A stretch of 34,024 bases of DNA from Candidatus Desulfobacula maris (GTDB lineage Bacteria > Desulfobacterota > Desulfobacteria > Desulfobacterales > Desulfobacteraceae): positions 1 through 34,024 of the forward strand of contig JACNHV010000250.1 of NCBI GenBank assembly GCA_014383445.1, given 5' to 3'. Under the pieces are notes generated by a model, which ran no database searches, was not told the DNA's origin, and saw nothing but the letters and a program-made list of their open reading frames with translations. Below, piece by piece: positions 31,481 to 34,024 of this stretch (the stretch's first letter is position 1; each line of letters starts with the position of its first letter). Position numbers and translations under genes: made by a program.

Positions 31481-32310
31481 TCATTTGCCAGAATCTATCT
31501 GATAACTCCCATCCAATCTTTCCCACATTTCTTCAAGTTTTTTATCCAGGATCTCAACCACTTCATCATATTCATTCTGATTTATTTCACCGATTTTCAG
31601 TTTTGAATGAATTAAAAAATCAATATAAAGTTCAGCTCTTCCATAATTTTTTGAGACACCAAAATTATATGATATACCTCTGACACCAGAACCAGCTCCT
31701 ATCCAATTATATTTTCCTGCACTAATATTTTGGAATAGCTTGCTTTTTAAATTCATTGATTGGAGTAACTCTCCCCAAAATTTTTGCCGAATTATGTGTC
31801 TATTTTTTAATTCAGTTTTATTATCAATATCATCTTGAGTCTTCTCAGCAATCCGGATCATATAATCTTCCACTTCTTTTGTTGGTATGATTTGATCCAT
31901 TGTTAAAAAAAGTTGATCATTTCGCTCATAAGGCGTTGCTTTAAAACATTGAATCCTGATTTTATAATTCAATAACCACAATACCGTTGATGTAACTTCT
32001 TTTCTAAATTCAGCAGCAACTAAAATGATTCTTTGCGTTACACCTTTATTACATCCCTTCCAGTGTCATCTAATTTATTTTCAATAATCACCAAGTCCCC
32101 ATTTTTATCAAGGGCGAGAAGGTCTAATCTTTCCTTTGTATCATCAAACCCTGCAAATTCTTTTTGAATTATTAAAAGCTCTTCATCAAAAATATTTGGT
32201 AATTTTACAATCCACTCCTGGAGGTTATCTCTTTCTTTGAAACCAAATTTCGCGAACGATATACTATCAATTTTTTCAACACTATTTGTTTCTTTATTTA
32301 TCAAATACAT
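31481..32310 (-). pseudogene. DUF4268 domain protein with NucS-like N-terminus, internally deleted
   Basis: The N-terminal part (ATG 32310) reads MYLINKETNSVEKIDSISFA through QKEFAGFDDTKERLDLLALD and VIIENKLDDTGRDV, matching the nuclease-like N-terminus in which D-L-L-A-L-D...VIIENK is a PD-(D/E)XK-type core. The C-terminal DUF4268 part resumes in another frame as NKGVTQRIILVAAEFRKEVT and continues through FWGELLQSMNLKSKLFQNIS to GRAELYIDFLI, ending at 31481. At about 32038-32062 the two parts are fused (GATGT|AATAAAGG), deleting roughly 60 codons and shifting the frame. Probably inactive; such proteins are often found near restriction or defence genes. Confidence 0.75.
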
Positions 32311-32343
32311 ATTTTTGAATTCTTTTTAAATAGACCGTAACAT

Positions 32344-32535
32344 CTAAAACGGTGTGAAAACTTCTTTCCCGTCCCTGGCATCAAATAAAATCTGAGAAAC
32401 TTTCCTACCCCCCTCTGTATCATGAAACCCTTTGATATGATTCTCTTTCTTTTCCCCTGAATTGAACTCTGAATTAGATCGCTGATTTTCAATACACTTC
32501 CGGATCTCGGCACGTTTTTCTTCAGATAGATACAT
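32344..32535 (-). CDS. Small hypothetical protein
   Basis: 63 residues from ATG 32535, supported by a strong AAGGAG six bases upstream. Sequence MYLSEEKRAEIRKCIENQRS begins with a charged helix and ends GGRKVSQILFDARDGKEVFT. No family recognised. It heads a minus-strand run followed after 33 bases by the DUF4268 remnant, so it may be its small partner or a truncated gene. Confidence 0.5.
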   Translation of the reverse strand: MYLSEEKRAEIRKCIENQRSNSEFNSGEKKENHIKGFHDTEGGRKVSQILFDARDGKEVFTPF

Positions 32536-32729
32536 GATGATCTCCTTTTTCAGGTTATGGCGAATATGGAGCTGAATCTGTTATTGGTATATTGCACTTG
32601 GGGAAGAGAATTTCAAGAAATAAAGCGAAACCAGTTAAAAATAGGGGTTTTTACCTATAGGGAGGATATCTTTTTTGTAATTTTATTGTTATAAATTCAG
32701 AAAACACTTTTTTAAAAGAAAGGACCAAT

Positions 32730-33080
32730 ATGCCTCCAAAAACTTTCAAATGCAAACAATGCGGTAACTGCTGTCTCAACCTCAGCGATGCTTTCCAAAC
32801 AAGTGTCAGTGATGAAGAAATGGCATTATGGGAAATGGAAGGACGATATGATATCCTTGAATGGGTGACCTCAATACATCTTGGCGAAGACCATTATATT
32901 CATGATATTTGGATAAGCCCAAAAACAGGTGATGATGTGGCCAGGTGTCCATGGTTGAGAAAGTTGCCAAAACAGGATAAATATATTTGCCGGATTCATG
33001 ATTTAAAACCAGAACATTGTCGAAATTATCCACAATCAAGCGAGCATGCTGAAAAAACTGGGTGTAGAGGATTTGAATAA
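32730..33080 (+). CDS. YkgJ-family cysteine-cluster protein
   Basis: 116 residues; AGGA lies 7 bases before ATG 32730. The N-terminal CKQCGNCCLNL (Cys8, Cys11, Cys14, Cys15) is the CxxCxxCC signature of the YkgJ/'zinc- or iron-chelating' family, completed by later Cys residues in ARCPWL, YICRIH, EHCRNYP and TGCRGF. These proteins are thought to bind an Fe-S cluster or zinc; a physiological role is unproven. Only 33 bases separate it from the DMSP-lyase-like gene, so the two may be co-transcribed. An 8-base palindrome CCTATAGG lies upstream near 32656. Confidence 0.85.
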   Translation: MPPKTFKCKQCGNCCLNLSDAFQTSVSDEEMALWEMEGRYDILEWVTSIHLGEDHYIHDIWISPKTGDDVARCPWLRKLPKQDKYICRIHDLKPEHCRNYPQSSEHAEKTGCRGFE

Positions 33081-33113
33081 TTGAAATGGTAGACCTGCTA
33101 AAGATAAAAAGAA

Positions 33114-33707
33114 ATGAAAGCAACTGATCTTGCAAATGTTGTATTCGAGTATCTGAATGATATTGATGATAAAGGTCTTGCTCCATTTATTGAAAAGTTT
33201 CCATCAGAACCTTTTGAAACAAGAAAGGTTAAAAAAAATGAACTTTCTGTCCTTTCATATTTGCCGAAACTTAAGTCAGGCACAAATTCAAGCACCTCTT
33301 GTATTTTTAAACAGTTTCAATCCGTATCGGACTATCTCTATTGGGGACAGACTTATTCTGCTGAAGATTTTGGAGAAACATTTTTAAACAAATATGGTTG
33401 GGCAGAATTGATAGGTCTTAGAGGACCTATTGTCAGTGAAAAAATTGCTTGTGGGTTCCTTCTCCTTGGACCTGATGTTTTGTATCCTAAGCACAGTCAT
33501 GAAGCTGAAGAGGTCTATATACCATTAAGTTCAGATCAAGATGTATTTTGGGTAAAGGGTGATGATGCTTGGGTATCAAGAGCAGTTGGAAGACCCATAT
33601 ATCACAAATCTGGGATGATCCATGGTATGAAGACATCATTGTCACCGCTTCTCGCTTTATACGTTTGGTATGGGGGTGATCTTGCGCAAAAGTCGAAAAT
33701 ATATTGA
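33114..33707 (+). CDS. Cupin of the dimethylsulfoniopropionate (DMSP) lyase family
   Basis: 197 residues, similar in size to DddQ/DddL-type lyases. The conserved C-terminal cupin is clear: ELIGLRGPIVSEKIACGFLL, LGPDVLYPKHSHEAEEVYIP, W-x-x-G strands, YHKSGMIHGMKTSLSPLLAL, YVWYGGDLAQKS. Probable metal ligands are His127, His129, Glu133 and His170, with catalytic-type Tyr135. Known members cleave DMSP to dimethyl sulfide and acrylate using a divalent metal. The N-terminal half is less conserved, as expected for the family. Start ATG 33114 has a weak AAAGA upstream. No DMSP transporter or acrylate-use gene is adjacent, so the substrate is inferred from family only. Confidence 0.75.
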   Translation: MKATDLANVVFEYLNDIDDKGLAPFIEKFPSEPFETRKVKKNELSVLSYLPKLKSGTNSSTSCIFKQFQSVSDYLYWGQTYSAEDFGETFLNKYGWAELIGLRGPIVSEKIACGFLLLGPDVLYPKHSHEAEEVYIPLSSDQDVFWVKGDDAWVSRAVGRPIYHKSGMIHGMKTSLSPLLALYVWYGGDLAQKSKIY

Positions 33708-33773
33708 TAAACAGATCAAATTCATACAAGATTCATTGTTATGAAAATTTACAGTTAGATTCTTGATAAAATG

Positions 33774-34024
33774 TTAACTCCCAAAAACATCCTTCCGGAT
33801 CGTGTCGAATAATATAAGTCCCGTTACACCATGATCATTGAGCAGAATAACAAGATCCTCAATCATTCTTGCAGTAGTTAAAACACCATATTTAGGGAAG
33901 GGAATGCCATCAAACCAAACTACAAAATTGGGTTTAATAAAAACTTTTGAATTTCCAGAAATTTCTTTGATTCCACCAGCTAAATCAATAGCTCTTTTCA
34001 ATGATTCATAGGGTGTTGTGTATT
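33774..34024 (-). pseudogene. DUF362-family protein, N-terminal part, truncated
   Basis: Enters from the right edge in an open frame: YTTPYESLKRAIDLAGGIKE, KVFIKPNFVVWFDGIPFPKY, GVLTTARMIEDLVILLNDHG. This is the N-terminal domain of DUF362 proteins (Fe-S-associated, normally about 300-400 residues). After HGVT the family pattern (usually continuing into a G-E-G segment) is replaced by GLILFDTIRKDVFGS and a stop at 33774. About two thirds of the protein is missing, so a deletion or fusion lies near 33820. The true start is beyond the window; a TTG at 34001 is internal. Confidence 0.65.

Noticed and set aside
32301..32513. 70-codon minus frame overlapping the small hypothetical gene
   Set aside because: The alternative frame beginning at 32535 has a strong AAGGAG; this one has none.

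Overview
This window looks like a chromosomal segment of an AT-rich (roughly 40-43% GC by eye), Gram-negative, anaerobic deltaproteobacterium, most likely a sulfate reducer of the Desulfobacterales (Desulfobacula/Desulfobacter type). That placement is an inference from protein flavour (DHH phosphoesterase, RecD2, amphi-Trp, KilA-N, DUF4143 ATPase and radical SAM genes together) and from the Lnt/RlpA/RND envelope genes. No rRNA, tRNA or CRISPR array was seen.

Layout. (1) 1-2400, accessory and decayed: the 5' end of a hicA toxin gene, a radical SAM gene between two diverged direct repeats, and a remnant of an AlbA_2/ATP-binding-type gene that is split by a 134-bp mobile-looking element and then joined to a truncated SWIM zinc-finger gene. 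(2) 2416-5121: a SNF2-family helicase, the normal partner of that SWIM protein, with a changed motif VI. (3) 5200-7750: a relic of a restriction-modification/KilA-N/RhuM defence locus flanked by two ~140-bp direct repeats. (4) 8091-20608, core genome: a DHH phosphoesterase; a minus-strand cluster hsp20-lon-rlpA-gmhB-recD2; a PAS hybrid histidine kinase; and a plus-strand cluster lnt-prfB-HD domain. prfB carries the classical programmed +1 frameshift, lnt carries an 18-bp in-frame tandem repeat, and the HD gene appears to start at AUA overlapping the prfB stop. (5) 20609-21370: a dead vapBC module whose vapC is interrupted by the second, identical copy of the 134-bp element. (6) 21557-29260: a membrane class III nucleotide cyclase, an AAA/DUF4143 ATPase, and a two-gene RND efflux operon. 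(7) 29457-34024, accessory again: an internally deleted REP-associated tyrosine transposase with its REP-like motifs, an intact TumE/HVO_A0114-type toxin-antitoxin pair behind a consensus promoter that predicts a leaderless mRNA, an antitoxin scrap, an internally deleted DUF4268 gene, an amphi-Trp protein, a YkgJ-type cysteine-cluster protein, a cupin of the DMSP lyase family, and the edge of a truncated DUF362 gene.

The most noteworthy points are the 134-bp element found in two broken genes, the AUA-start HD gene coupled to prfB, the minisatellite in the catalytic domain of Lnt, and a candidate DMSP lyase in what looks like a sulfate reducer. All family names come from recognising motifs by eye. 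No database search was run.
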